Shown: positions 37,352 to 46,264 of the stretch, in pieces | How positions within the stretch are numbered: the first letter of the stretch is position 1 | How the letters are laid out: every line of letters begins with the position of its first letter | DNA from: Deinococcus betulae | GTDB taxonomy: Bacteria > Deinococcota > Deinococci > Deinococcales > Deinococcaceae | Assembly (NCBI RefSeq): GCF_020166395.1 | Contig: NZ_JAIQXU010000019.1 | Span: 43,603-107,602, forward strand | Direction of reading: 5' to 3' | Length of the DNA stretch: 64,000 nt | Notes under the pieces: generated by a model | The model's input: the letters and a program-made list of their open reading frames with translations, nothing else | The model's database searches: none | Told to the model about the DNA's origin: nothing | Made by a program: the position numbers and the translations under genes

Positions 37352-37706
37352 CGGGTGGCTTGACTGAGAGGAGGACCGATCAACTTCTTCATCAGGCCGC
37401 AGCTCGCCTTCTGAGCGCAGGTCCGGCTCATCGGTAAAAAGAGGGAGACCCCAACGGCCTTTTCGCCTGAGCCTCCAAACCTGAGGGCATGACCGTAACA
37501 CTCAAGAGACATCTCCTGAGCCTGCCTCGGGGAAACGGCGTGGTGAAACTTGGTCAAGTGGCGCTGTCAGACCGGACTGAGAGAATGGTGGGCCGCGTCT
37601 GACCACAGAGCTCGCAATGAGCGTCAACACGAAGGTATAGCGTCTCCGTCTCTGGCACCACTCGCACTCGTCTGCACGTCCCTCCCCTCTTCCCTACTTT
37701 GTTTTT
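37352..37706. other. 355-bp intergenic region, no gene supported
   Basis: It contains only short open frames. One of 37 codons (37489-37602, beginning MTVTLKRHLLSLPRG) is too short and isolated to call. No clear terminator for the MFS gene is present. Confidence 0.4.
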
Positions 37707-37725
37707 CACTGTACGCGGTACAGTG
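37707..37725. promoter_or_regulatory. Perfect 19-bp palindrome over the acyltransferase promoter (candidate operator)
   Basis: CACTGTAC-GCG-GTACAGTG, two perfect eight-base arms around three bases. The right arm contains the -10 box TACAGT (37719-37724), six bases before the GTG start. A dimeric repressor bound here would block RNA polymerase. No cognate regulator gene is adjacent. Confidence 0.65.
37719..37724 (+). promoter_or_regulatory. -10 box, leaderless acyltransferase gene
   Basis: TACAGT, six bases, GTG 37731. Confidence 0.55.
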
Positions 37726-37730
37726 ATGCT

Positions 37731-38636
37731 GTGACGTGGCTCAAGCCAGTAGACATAGGTGCAGGCGCGCAGGCGACCTTCAACGACTTCGTGCGTGATC
37801 TGGAGGCCCGCCTGGCGGACCCCAACACCAACCGCGCCGCCCTGACCTGTTCTGTGCTGGCCGAGGCCATGTATGGCCGCTCCTATGCCCAGCTGCTCTC
37901 GGACGCCCCGCTGGCCGCCCTAAATCTGGACGCGGGCAACGTCACTTTTGAGGCCGAATATTACATGGCCACCGACCAGGAGCGCTTTGCCCAGGTCAAG
38001 CCCCTGCTGTGGCTCTGGAAGAACCTGGACCTGACCCCGCTGGGCCAGAATCCGGTGCTGGGCATTCCGGTGCGGCGGGTGCTCGCCCAGCACATCTTCA
38101 GGCGGGTGGGGCGCAACTTCAAATGCTGGCAGAACGTGGAATTCAGCGTGGGCTACAACATGGATGTAGGCGACGATGTGGTGGTGCACCGCCATGTGCT
38201 GCTGGACGACATCGGCGGCATTGAGCTGCACGACGGCGCCTCGGTCAGCGATTACGTGAACATCTACAGCCACACCCACAGCGTGCTGGACGGCCCGGAC
38301 GTGACCCTGCGCCGAACGGTGATTGGCCGGGGCGCGCGCATCACCTATCACTCCACGGTGCTGGCGGGCAGCGTGGTCAGCGACGACGCCATGCTGGCGA
38401 CCCACGCCCTGCTGCGCGGCGACATTCCGCCGCACGGCATCGCCATGGGCCTGCCCGCCCGAACCACTCGCCTCAAGCTGCGCCCGCCCACCGAGCCCCA
38501 CGTGGACGCCCGCACCTGGCCGCGAGAGGGGGCCCGTAAAGCCAACCCCGATTTCCCCGATCCCACCCCCAACCAGACCCGCACACCCGCTCAGGATGAT
38601 CTGAACGTGCGCGAACCGGTTGGCCAGGAGGGCTGA
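37731..38636 (+). CDS. Hexapeptide-repeat (left-handed beta-helix) acyltransferase
   Basis: A 301-residue protein whose middle (about 140-235) shows hexapeptide-repeat rungs: VGYNMDVGDDVVVHRHVLLDD, IELHDGASVSDYVNIYSHTHS and VIGRGARITYHSTVLAGSVVSDDAML, given here in separate rungs of the coil, with the catalytic His likely in SHTHS. Such enzymes transfer acetyl or other acyl groups to sugars, serine or antibiotics. The N-terminal 100 residues are unlike serine acetyltransferase, and the C-terminal 60 are Pro-rich and probably disordered. The acceptor is unknown. The palindrome at its start suggests tight repression. Confidence 0.75.
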   Translation: MTWLKPVDIGAGAQATFNDFVRDLEARLADPNTNRAALTCSVLAEAMYGRSYAQLLSDAPLAALNLDAGNVTFEAEYYMATDQERFAQVKPLLWLWKNLDLTPLGQNPVLGIPVRRVLAQHIFRRVGRNFKCWQNVEFSVGYNMDVGDDVVVHRHVLLDDIGGIELHDGASVSDYVNIYSHTHSVLDGPDVTLRRTVIGRGARITYHSTVLAGSVVSDDAMLATHALLRGDIPPHGIAMGLPARTTRLKLRPPTEPHVDARTWPREGARKANPDFPDPTPNQTRTPAQDDLNVREPVGQEG

Positions 38637-39069
38637 CCTTCTACAGCGGTCTGGCGCCGCCTGAAGGCGAGATGCACGGACTTTCGGGCTGTGCCGGACC
38701 GCCGGTCAAACGCAGCACCTTACGACCCTGCTTCAAGCATCAGCCAGCCAGTCCACCGCTCAGAGTGGCTCCTGCATGAGCCTGGCGTGGGTCAGGGACT
38801 GGATACAGATTCCGTCTGGTTCGTAGATAAAGCACGGAATCCGTTTTGCTCTCACTCGCTTTGCAGCGCATCTTTTCAAGTCCGCTCGACCTCCGGCTGT
38901 CGCAGGGCCTTCGGGCTGAGTTGCCTCTCGACCGCAAGCGCAGCGGCTGACGCACGCCCAGCAGTTCGCTGTTGCTGCGCCCCGGCGGCATTGCTCAAGT
39001 CCACCTCAATGGCTCCGTGGACACCAACGAGAGGCGCGAAGCCGCCGAGCGCTGCCCGCCCCCTCCACG
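38637..39069. other. 433-bp intergenic region with a stem-loop, no gene supported
   Basis: At 38808-38841 GATTCCGT and ACGGAATC form an 8-bp stem around an 18-base loop and are followed by CGTTTTGCT on the plus strand, which could terminate the acyltransferase transcript. The open frames on both strands are Arg/Ser-rich and not protein-like. The composition differs from the coding neighbours; it could be a dispersed intergenic repeat. Confidence 0.45.
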
Positions 39070-39750
39070 CTAGAGGTCCGTTTCCTCCCCAGGCTTCAGC
39101 ACCCGCACATCCACGCCGCGCGCCTTGCCTTCACGCTCAAAGACGGCTGGGTCGCCGGTCAGTGGGGGAAAGGTCCCGTAGTGCATGGGAATGGCCACAC
39201 GGGGCCGCAGCAACTCCAGGCAGCGCGCGGCTTCCTCCGGGCCCATCGTGTAATGGTCGCCAATGGGGAGTAGGGCGGCGTCCAGGCCCCGGTCACCAAT
39301 CAGGCGCATATCCGAAAAGAGGCTGGTGTCGCCCGCAAAGTAGACGCGCTGGCCACCCAATTCAATGACCAAGCCGGTGGGCATGCCGCCGTAGGTGCCG
39401 TCAGGAAACGAGGAACTGTGCCAGGCGGGGGTCAAGGCAACGCTGCCCCACTCGGCGCGGAAGGTGCCGCCGATGTTCATGCCGGTGGCGGCGCTGGCGC
39501 CGTGTTTCTGGGCATAGCCCGCAATCTCGGCGGTGGCCACCAGCGGAATGCCCTGACGGGCAAATGTCAGCGCGTCGCCCCAGTGGTCGCCGTGCGCGTG
39601 GCTGATCAGCACCGCGCTGGGCCGGAGGGCTAGAACCTCCTTCACCCCCAGACTGGCCTGAGGGTTGCCGGACAGGAAGGGGTCGAGCAGCAAGCGGTGC
39701 CCCTGGGCTTCAAGGAGAAAGGCGCTGTGGCCAAGAAAGTGAATCTTCAT
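39070..39750 (-). CDS. UPF0173-type metal-dependent hydrolase (metallo-beta-lactamase fold)
   Basis: A 226-residue protein matching the UPF0173 group. Metal ligands are visible in SHAHGDHWGD (about 50), TPAWHSSSF (about 113), FAGDTSLF and PMHYGTFPPL near the end. It begins MKIHFLGHSAFLLE, typical for the family. The physiological substrate is not known. ATG 39750 has GGAGG at good distance; a longer upstream frame is not coding. Confidence 0.9.
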   Translation of the reverse strand: MKIHFLGHSAFLLEAQGHRLLLDPFLSGNPQASLGVKEVLALRPSAVLISHAHGDHWGDALTFARQGIPLVATAEIAGYAQKHGASAATGMNIGGTFRAEWGSVALTPAWHSSSFPDGTYGGMPTGLVIELGGQRVYFAGDTSLFSDMRLIGDRGLDAALLPIGDHYTMGPEEAARCLELLRPRVAIPMHYGTFPPLTGDPAVFEREGKARGVDVRVLKPGEETDL

Positions 39751-39871
39751 AGGAAACCTCCGGGCAGAACAGGGGTATTTCACCTGGGTATGCGGCCCCT
39801 TTGCCTTTACCGAGCGTCCATCGTTGGCCGGGGCCGGGGGGCAGCCGGGACGCCCACTGACGTTCAGGCCG

Positions 39872-39877
39872 TATAGT
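39872..39877 (+). promoter_or_regulatory. Probable -10 box of cdaA-cdaR
   Basis: TATAGT, 51 bases before the cdaA start; the leader holds AAGGAG at 39913-39918. Confidence 0.5.
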
Positions 39878-39928
39878 GGGCGCGCAAACACTGCGCCCTG
39901 CCGCCTCTCGTCAAGGAGTGCCTCTCTT

Positions 39929-40722
<794 letters not shown>

Positions 40723-40726
<4 letters not shown>

Positions 40727-41694
40727 GCGCGCCGCGGGACCGCTGGCGGCGCTGGCTCAGCCCCCGCTACGCCTGGGCGCGCTTTACCCACAACCTGGGC
40801 CCAAAACTGCTGGCGCTGGGCGTGGCGCTGACCCTCTGGTTTCTGGCCACCGCCGACCGCCGCGCCAACGTGGACCAGGGCTTTGACGTGCCGGTCACGG
40901 TGCGCGACACCACCGGCAACGGCCAGGAAAAGCGGGCGGTGGGCAGCCTCACGCCGCCCTCGGTGCGCGTGATTCTGTCGGGTCGCCCCGAGCGGCTGCG
41001 CGAGCTGGAAGCCCAGAACATTGAGGCGGTCGTGGACGTGACCGGCATTCCGGAAGGCAGTTTCACCCAACCGGTTACCGTAACCCCACCTACCGGCACG
41101 GCCGTGCAGCGCCTGACGCCAACGCGCGTCCAGGGCTTCGTGGACACCCAGGTGCAGCGCACCCTGCCCGTGACCCTCAGCGTGACCTCGCCGCCCGAAT
41201 CCAGCGTGCCGCGCTACGTGGTCTCGCCCACCGAGGCCAGCGTGACCGGCGCCGGGCAGACCCTGGCCCAGGTCACCCGCATCATCACCAGCCCGGCGGC
41301 CCTGGCGGCCGGCGCCGAGCAGGAGGTGCCGCTGGTGGCCCTGAGCAGCGCGGGCCTCCCCGTGACCGGCGTGACGCTGCGCCCCGCCACCGTGACCGTG
41401 CGCCGCCTGGATACCGGCGAGCTGCCCGTCAAGACGCTGCCAGTCGTCCTGAATGACCCGCCGCCTACCCTGATTGTCACTGCCATCAGCGTGCAGCCCA
41501 GCACCGTGCGCGTGGTGGCGGCCCCTGAACTGCTGGGGCGGCTGCGCGAGGTCTCGGGGACCGTGACCTACCGCGTGGGCACCTCCACAGTGCCAGTGCG
41601 GCTGTCGGTGCCGGCTGGCGCGCAGGCCCTGGAAGCCGTCAGCGTACGCCTGACGGTGGCGGCGCGCCCGGTCGTCACCCCCCCCGTTCCCTGA
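40723..41694 (+). CDS. cdaR: CdaR/YbbR-domain regulator of CdaA
   Basis: A 323-residue protein with one N-terminal membrane helix (LGPKLLALGVALTLWFLAT, about 23-42) and about three to four extracytoplasmic YbbR repeats (VQGFVDTQVQRTLPV, VSPTEASVTGAG, VQPSTVRVVAAPELLG). In Firmicutes CdaR binds CdaA and modulates c-di-AMP synthesis. It starts at GTG 40723, sharing GTGA with cdaA. Confidence 0.88.
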
Positions 41695-41761
41695 AGCCGC
41701 GCCCAGGCCGCCCGGCTTCAGAAGGTGACCCGGAAGTCAGCCGACTCACACCTTGAAGGTG

Positions 41762-41767
41762 TACAGT
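41762..41767 (+). promoter_or_regulatory. -10 box of the yqeK operon
   Basis: TACAGT, seven bases, then the tandem ATG ATG of a ten-codon mini-ORF at 41775. Confidence 0.6.
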
Positions 41768-41774
41768 CTTGATC

Positions 41775-41807
41775 ATGATGTGGGCAAGCGGCCACAGCCA
41801 TTCGTGA
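41775..41807 (+). CDS. Ten-codon leaderless leader ORF coupled to yqeK
   Basis: The first ATG after the -10 box reads MMWASGHSHS and its TGA overlaps the GTG start of yqeK as GTGA. The frame differs from yqeK by one base. yqeK itself has no ribosome binding site, so its translation would depend on ribosomes that initiate on this leaderless ORF and then re-initiate. The same arrangement occurs before the histidine kinase at 58.0 kb. Not tested; translation is inferred. Confidence 0.5.
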   Translation: MMWASGHSHS

Positions 41808-42439
41808 TAGCCCAGCTTCTCGTGCCCAGGCATGCCGTCGCCGCCTGGACCGGCTGGGAGGAGCGCGTGCGCCTGATGGTCAGGCCGCGCCGCTACGAAC
41901 ATGTCTTGCGCGTCGCCGATCTGGCCGCGCAGATTGCCCGCGCCAACGGCCTGGACGATATGCGCGCCTATGCCGCTGGCATCCTGCACGACATCGCCCG
42001 CGACCTGCCCGACGCCGAACTGCTGCGCCTGGCCCCCCCCGAATGTGAGATTGACGCCGCGCATCCGCTGGCGCTGCACGGCCGCGCCGCGCGCGTGCTG
42101 CTGGAGCGCTGGGGATACCAGGACCGCGTGGTGCTGGACGCCGTCGAGGACCACACCACCGGGCCGCGCGGCGGCAATTCGGTGTCAGCCTGCGTGTATA
42201 TCGCCGACGTCTCCGAGCCGGGGCGCGGCGTGAACCACGACATCCGCGAGCTGGCGCTGTGCGACCTGGGGGCCGCGCTGGAACGCGCCATCGTCTCGAA
42301 AGTCACGTACCTGCAAGGACGGGGGATTCAGGTCCATCCGCGCACCTTGCAGGCGTATCACGCACTGCCGTGTGTGGCGCAGGCGGCCGCGTCCTCAGTC
42401 CCGCTGCGCCCCCAGCCTCCCCTGCCGTTCGAGTCGTGA
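41804..42439 (+). CDS. yqeK: YqeK-type HD-domain hydrolase, diadenosine tetraphosphatase (symmetrical)
   Basis: A 211-residue HD-domain phosphohydrolase. The metal-binding residues are in RRYEHVLRVADLA (His), GILHDIARDL (His-Asp), HPLALHGRAA and AVEDHTTG, then YIADVSEPGR. This pattern matches YqeK, which cleaves Ap4A to two ADP in Firmicutes and relatives. I start at GTG 41804, joined to the leader ORF, because transcription appears to begin at 41775, so an upstream TTG (41753) would not be on the mRNA. It heads yqeK-LCP-rsfS, a widely conserved order. Confidence 0.87.
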   Translation: MIAQLLVPRHAVAAWTGWEERVRLMVRPRRYEHVLRVADLAAQIARANGLDDMRAYAAGILHDIARDLPDAELLRLAPPECEIDAAHPLALHGRAARVLLERWGYQDRVVLDAVEDHTTGPRGGNSVSACVYIADVSEPGRGVNHDIRELALCDLGAALERAIVSKVTYLQGRGIQVHPRTLQAYHALPCVAQAAASSVPLRPQPPLPFES

Positions 42440-43701
42440 CGCCGGACCCTTCCCTTCCGGTGGCGCCCTCGCCCCGGATTGCCGGGCTGCGCGCCCTGCA
42501 GGCATTTGGCCTGAGCCTGGCCAGCCTGTGCCTGGGGGCCTTTGCCCTGCTCAGCGGGGCCGGACCCGTCAGCGCGGCGGCGGCGCCGGCCGGGCAGGCC
42601 CCGCAGTTCACGGTGCTGGTGGCCGGGCGCGACATCGTGTACTGCTATTACCAGCAGCCGTGCAAGGACCAGGAGCAGCGCACGGGCCTGGTGCAGCCAC
42701 CCAACACCGACACCCTGATGCTGGTCAAGGTGGACAGTGCGGGCGTGCGGGTGCTGAATATTCCGCGCGACACCAACGTGGGCCCTTATGACCCCTGGCG
42801 GTCCGTGGGCGCCCAGAAGGTGAACAGCCAGTACCACACTGGCGGCCCCGAGGCCCTGACCCGCGCGGTCGAGACGATTACCGGCGAGCGGGTGGATTCC
42901 TACGTAATTGTGCGCACCGACTACGTGGCGCGCGTGATTGACGCGCTGGGTGGCCTGGACGTCACTGTCCCCGAGGGCGGCATCGAGTGGGTGGACCGGG
43001 CGGCGGGCGTGGACCTGCGGCTGGCCCCTGGCCCCCACCACCTGAGCGGCGACCAGGGCGTGCTGTTCTTGCGGGTGCGCAAGGGCTTTGGCGACGATTA
43101 CGGCCGCATTGACCACCAGAAACAGGCGCTGACCCAGCTGGCCGGGCGGCTGCGGTCAGCGCAGGGGCTGGCGGCGCTGCCCACCATTCTGGGCGGCATT
43201 GGCAACGGCGTGGAAACCAACGCCGATCCGGCGCTGCTCTCGGCGCTGCGGCCCCACCTGGGGCAGATGAAACTGAGTTTTGCCACCCTGCCCACCGACG
43301 AGATTCCTGGCACCTTCAATCTGGCGGTCAACCGCGAGCGGCTGGCGGGGCTGTGGTCGGCCGCCGGCACGTCGTCGGCCCCAGCTCCCCAGGCGAAGGT
43401 GCAGGTGGTGGACGCCAGCGGCGCGGCCCTGGGTCTCCCGCTGGCGGCGGCGCTGCGCGCGCTGGGCTACCCCGAGGTGGAGGTCAGCGTGGCCCCCGAG
43501 AGCCGCGAGGCCAGTCAGGTGTTCACGCAGCTGGCCCTGACCGACGCTAACCTGCTGGCCGAGGCCCTGCATCTGCCGCGCCTTCAGGGCGAGCGATTTG
43601 CCGTAGGCGCCGACGAGGTGGGCATCTTCCTGGGCCAGGACGCCCAGGGGACGCTGGCCGCTCTCCGTGGGCTTACGCCGTCACGCCCCGCCACCCCCTG
43701 A
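42436..43701 (+). CDS. LCP (LytR-CpsA-Psr) family protein with C-terminal LytR_C domain
   Basis: A 421-residue membrane-anchored phosphotransferase. One N-terminal helix (FGLSLASLCLGAFALLSGAG, about 22-41) precedes the LCP domain, with DTLMLVKVD, the pyrophosphate-binding VLNIPRDTNVG (Arg about 110), HTGGPEALTRAVE and LRVRKGFGDDYGRIDHQK. The end (about 315-410) is a LytR_C domain. LCP enzymes attach glycopolymers to peptidoglycan; the polymer in Deinococcus is not clear. It starts at GTG 42436, overlapping yqeK as GTGA. An unusual Cys pair (YCYYQQPCKD) follows the first strand. Confidence 0.88.
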   Translation: MTPDPSLPVAPSPRIAGLRALQAFGLSLASLCLGAFALLSGAGPVSAAAAPAGQAPQFTVLVAGRDIVYCYYQQPCKDQEQRTGLVQPPNTDTLMLVKVDSAGVRVLNIPRDTNVGPYDPWRSVGAQKVNSQYHTGGPEALTRAVETITGERVDSYVIVRTDYVARVIDALGGLDVTVPEGGIEWVDRAAGVDLRLAPGPHHLSGDQGVLFLRVRKGFGDDYGRIDHQKQALTQLAGRLRSAQGLAALPTILGGIGNGVETNADPALLSALRPHLGQMKLSFATLPTDEIPGTFNLAVNRERLAGLWSAAGTSSAPAPQAKVQVVDASGAALGLPLAAALRALGYPEVEVSVAPESREASQVFTQLALTDANLLAEALHLPRLQGERFAVGADEVGIFLGQDAQGTLAALRGLTPSRPATP

Positions 43702-43750
43702 ACGCCGCCTCATCACTGAACCCTCAAGGCACCTGCCCCGGCCAGCCCTG

Positions 43751-43756
43751 TAGACT
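43751..43756 (+). promoter_or_regulatory. -10 box upstream of rsfS
   Basis: TAGACT, eight bases before an ATG (43765) that opens a Pro-rich frame not in phase with rsfS. It may give rsfS a promoter of its own. Confidence 0.4.
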
Positions 43757-43900
43757 GCACCGATATGGCGCCGGGAGACCCCGCGTCCCCCCGAGCTGCC
43801 AACGACCCGGCGGCCACAGGCTTCAGCCCACGCCCCTGGCTTCCCGCGCGGCCGTTTGCTGGCCGTCCCCTGCCCCTTCCCCCTCTTTCCCGGAGACCCC

Positions 43901-44266
43901 ATGATCCCAGACCCCACCACCCACACCCAACTGCGCGCCATCGTGGACGCGGCCCGCGAGCGCCGCGCCGAGGACGTGCTGGTCCTCGACCTGACCGAGG
44001 TCAGCAGCACCCTCGAATACTTTGTCATTTGCACCGCCACAGCGGGACTGCAGCTGAACGCCGTTCAGGAAAACATCCGCGAGAAGGCGCAGGCGGCGGG
44101 CCTGCCGCGTCCCAGCGTCGAGGGCCCCAGCGAGCGTTGGCTGTTGCTGGCCTTTGGGGGCAGCATCGTCGTGCATATCATGACCAAAGACGCCCGCGAG
44201 TATTACGACCTTGAGGGCCTATGGAGCGACGCCCACGTGCTGGACTTCCCCGAAGTTCAGGCGTAA
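43901..44266 (+). CDS. rsfS: Ribosomal silencing factor RsfS
   Basis: A 121-residue protein that binds bL14 on the 50S subunit and blocks subunit joining in starvation. Family marks are VLVLDLTEVSSTLEYFVICTA in part, and the C-terminal WLLLAFGGSIVVHIMTKDAREYYDLEGLWSDA, seen as GGSIVVHIM, REYYDLE and LWSDA. The start is ATG 43901 after CGGAGA. It follows the LCP gene by 199 bases in a conserved order. Confidence 0.95.
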   Translation: MIPDPTTHTQLRAIVDAARERRAEDVLVLDLTEVSSTLEYFVICTATAGLQLNAVQENIREKAQAAGLPRPSVEGPSERWLLLAFGGSIVVHIMTKDAREYYDLEGLWSDAHVLDFPEVQA

Positions 44267-44278
44267 GTGCCCGCACAG

Positions 44279-44319
44279 AGGCCGCCCCGGACCAGCGTGG
44301 TCGGAGGCGGCCTTCTGAT
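44279..44319 (+). terminator. Intrinsic terminator of the yqeK-rsfS operon
   Basis: GGCCGCC pairs with GGCGGCC around an inner GGACCA-like stem, then TTCTGATTGTTAT. Confidence 0.75.
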
Positions 44320-44452
44320 TGTTATACGGGAGCCCTCTGGAACATCCAAAGACACGAAACACAATGGAATCAGGCAGTCTCTGGCTGACCCGCAGCTTTC
44401 CAGGTCTGCTCGACTTGAACCGTGTCTGACAACGATGACCGTGGAGGCCCTC

Positions 44453-45082
44453 TCAGGAAACGGCCACGGTCAGCGCCGACAGGTGGGCACCACAGGCCAG
44501 CACCTCCACGCTGACCTGGCCCCCTGTGCGCCGCAGCGAGGTCAGGGCCGTGTTGTCATGCAGACCGCGCCGGGTGGACCACGCCTCCTCGAAGTTCCAG
44601 CCCAGCAGGTCGCACAGCAGGGCCGTGATCACCACGCCGTGCGTCACGACAACCGCGTGGTCGGTGTCGGTCAGGGCCAGGCGGTCCAGAAAGGTGCGGG
44701 CGCGCCCGGTCACGGCTTCCAGACTTTCACCCTGCGGCGCCGCCACCCGCGGCCAGGCCCGGAACCGTGCCGGGTCCAGGGCGTCCAGTTCGCTCAGGGT
44801 GCGTCCCTCCCAGGTCCCAATATTGATTTCGCGCAGCGCAGGGCTGGTCTGCACCGGCAGCCCGAGTTGCTCGCCCAGCGGCGCCGCCGTCTGCCGGGTG
44901 CGGCTCAGGTCGCTGGCATACAGGTGGGTGGGCCGCACGACATGCGCCGCCAGCCGCCCAGCGAGCGCCTGGGCCTGGGCGTGGCCCTGCTCGTCCAAAG
45001 CCACATCGGTCCAGCCCTGAAAGCGGCCCGCCGCGTTGTGCGCGGTGCGGCCATGCCTGACCAGGGTCAGCAGGCCCGTCAT
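44453..45082 (-). CDS. Histidine phosphatase family (phosphoglycerate-mutase-like) protein
   Basis: A 209-residue branch 1 histidine phosphatase. The catalytic LVRHGRTAHN lies at about residue 7, RFQGWTDVAL follows, the second Arg is in SDLSRTRQTA, Glu in INIGTWEG, and the second His in VVVTHGVVITAL. Relatives dephosphorylate small metabolites such as alpha-ribazole phosphate or sugar phosphates; the substrate is not clear. I start at ATG 45082 because the fold begins there; 76 extra in-frame codons upstream look non-coding. Confidence 0.85.
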   Translation of the reverse strand: MTGLLTLVRHGRTAHNAAGRFQGWTDVALDEQGHAQAQALAGRLAAHVVRPTHLYASDLSRTRQTAAPLGEQLGLPVQTSPALREINIGTWEGRTLSELDALDPARFRAWPRVAAPQGESLEAVTGRARTFLDRLALTDTDHAVVVTHGVVITALLCDLLGWNFEEAWSTRRGLHDNTALTSLRRTGGQVSVEVLACGAHLSALTVAVS

Positions 45083-45481
45083 CTCAACCTGCCACGGCAA
45101 AACGGCGTCATCCTGGCAGGGTAACGCAGGAGCCTTGAAGCGTCGCCCGAATATGCACCTTGCCGGGCCTGGGGGAAGGACTTCACCGATCAACCAGTCT
45201 CGTGGCACTAGAGCGGTTCCAGGGGCAGCGCTCAGAGCAGCATCCAGCACCACCCTGGGTCTCATCCGGAAAGACACTGGGCGAACAAACTTGTCAAGCG
45301 GCAGAGCCACTTGAGGCTCTACCGAGGCAACGGGAAACCACTCTCACAGCGAAACCCAGAGTGGTTGAAGAAGGAACACTCAAGCCTTCTGGGACGAACA
45401 GGGGCCGTGATCGCAAGCAATTGCGGCAAAAGTGAAATGGAAGGACTGTTGTTTGCCCCAGTGTGGAACTGGCAGCTGCCC
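45083..45481. other. 399-bp intergenic region, nothing recognised
   Basis: No repeat, RNA or terminator is clear. An in-frame extension of the phosphatase (to 45310) exists but lacks family features. AT content is higher than in neighbouring genes. Confidence 0.4.
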
Positions 45482-45955
45482 TCAGTCCTCAGCCTGCGCG
45501 GCCTGCCCGATGCCCAGGGGCAATTCGCGGGCCACGCGCTCCAGGGTGCGCCCTGCCGCCGCCCGCACCATCTTTTCGAAGGCGGCGCCGCCCCAGCCCT
45601 GGGCGTCCGGCGTGGCCAGGTGGGCGCAAAACTGAAAGGCAAAGTGCAGTTCATCACGTGCCCACCGGGCCTGTCCCGCCACTTCGACCCAGGCGCGTTC
45701 GCCGCTTACCAGCTGGGGATGTAACTCGGCGCCGTCCGGGGTGGCCTCCACCACACTGCAAAACGGCAGGTCCACGTCCCCCAGCCCTGGCAGCGGCACC
45801 AGCAATTCGCCCCGCACCACCGCGCCCTCTGTCCGCAGATCCCGCAAGAAGCGCACCCGGGCCAGGGCGCGGGCCGGGGCCCGTACAAAAGCCAGGGCCG
45901 CGTCCGGCGCGCCGGACCAGGGCACGGTAAAGGTCTGCGCCGCCTCGACCTTCAA
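45482..45955 (-). CDS. DUF3809-type protein
   Basis: A 157-residue protein. The pattern VEAAQTFTVPW at the start, LARVRFLRDL, GELLVPLPGLGDVDLPF and GWGGAAFEKMVRAAAGRTLERVAREL at the end (in parts) is what I recall for DUF3809, restricted to Deinococcus and relatives; function unknown. It resembles a polyketide-cyclase-like beta-sheet with a C-terminal helix, which is only my impression. TTG 45955 is the best start, 13 bases after the upstream stop, so the two small genes form an operon. Confidence 0.7.
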   Translation of the reverse strand: MKVEAAQTFTVPWSGAPDAALAFVRAPARALARVRFLRDLRTEGAVVRGELLVPLPGLGDVDLPFCSVVEATPDGAELHPQLVSGERAWVEVAGQARWARDELHFAFQFCAHLATPDAQGWGGAAFEKMVRAAAGRTLERVARELPLGIGQAAQAED

Positions 45956-45968
45956 GCCGCTGCCGTCC

Positions 45969-46232
45969 CTACTCGACCCATTCGATAACCACGCGGTTTT
46001 CATTCAGGGCGGCTTGCAGTTCGGCGTCGCCGGCGCTGCGCAGCCGGGGCAGGTGGGCAAAGCGCGGCGTGGCCGAGGCGAAGCCCAGCCGCACCACCAC
46101 GTCGTCACTGGCCTCGTCCTTGCCCATGCGCCAGACCAGCTGGCCGCCCAGCGCCTCCAGCGCCCGGACCAGTTCGGGTGGGGCCGGGAGAGCAGCGTCA
46201 CCAGCGTCTTCGCCGGGCAGGTCTGCGGTCAT
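45969..46232 (-). CDS. DUF3248-type protein
   Basis: An 87-residue protein with LVWRMGKDEASDDVVVRLGFASATPRF and ending NENRVVIEWVE, a pattern I associate with DUF3248 of Deinococcus and Thermus; function unknown. The ATG at 46232 follows a near-consensus TACAAT by six bases, so the mRNA is leaderless. It is divergent from the small plus-strand gene at 46265. Confidence 0.72.
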   Translation of the reverse strand: MTADLPGEDAGDAALPAPPELVRALEALGGQLVWRMGKDEASDDVVVRLGFASATPRFAHLPRLRSAGDAELQAALNENRVVIEWVE

Positions 46233-46238
46233 GGGGGC

Positions 46239-46244
46239 ATTGTA
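46239..46244 (-). promoter_or_regulatory. -10 box, leaderless DUF3248 operon
   Basis: TACAAT, six bases, ATG 46232 on the minus strand; the best match to consensus in the window. Confidence 0.6.
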
Positions 46245-46264
46245 CGCGCCGCGCAGGGTGGAGA

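Noticed and set aside
37352..37706. A decayed insertion sequence in the gap after the MFS gene
   Set aside because: Short frames look faintly transposase-like, but no inverted repeats, target duplication or motif could be found.
45083..45310. A 76-codon N-terminal extension of the histidine phosphatase, or a transposase remnant
   Set aside because: The fold begins at ATG 45082, and the upstream sequence has no recognisable domain or terminal repeats.
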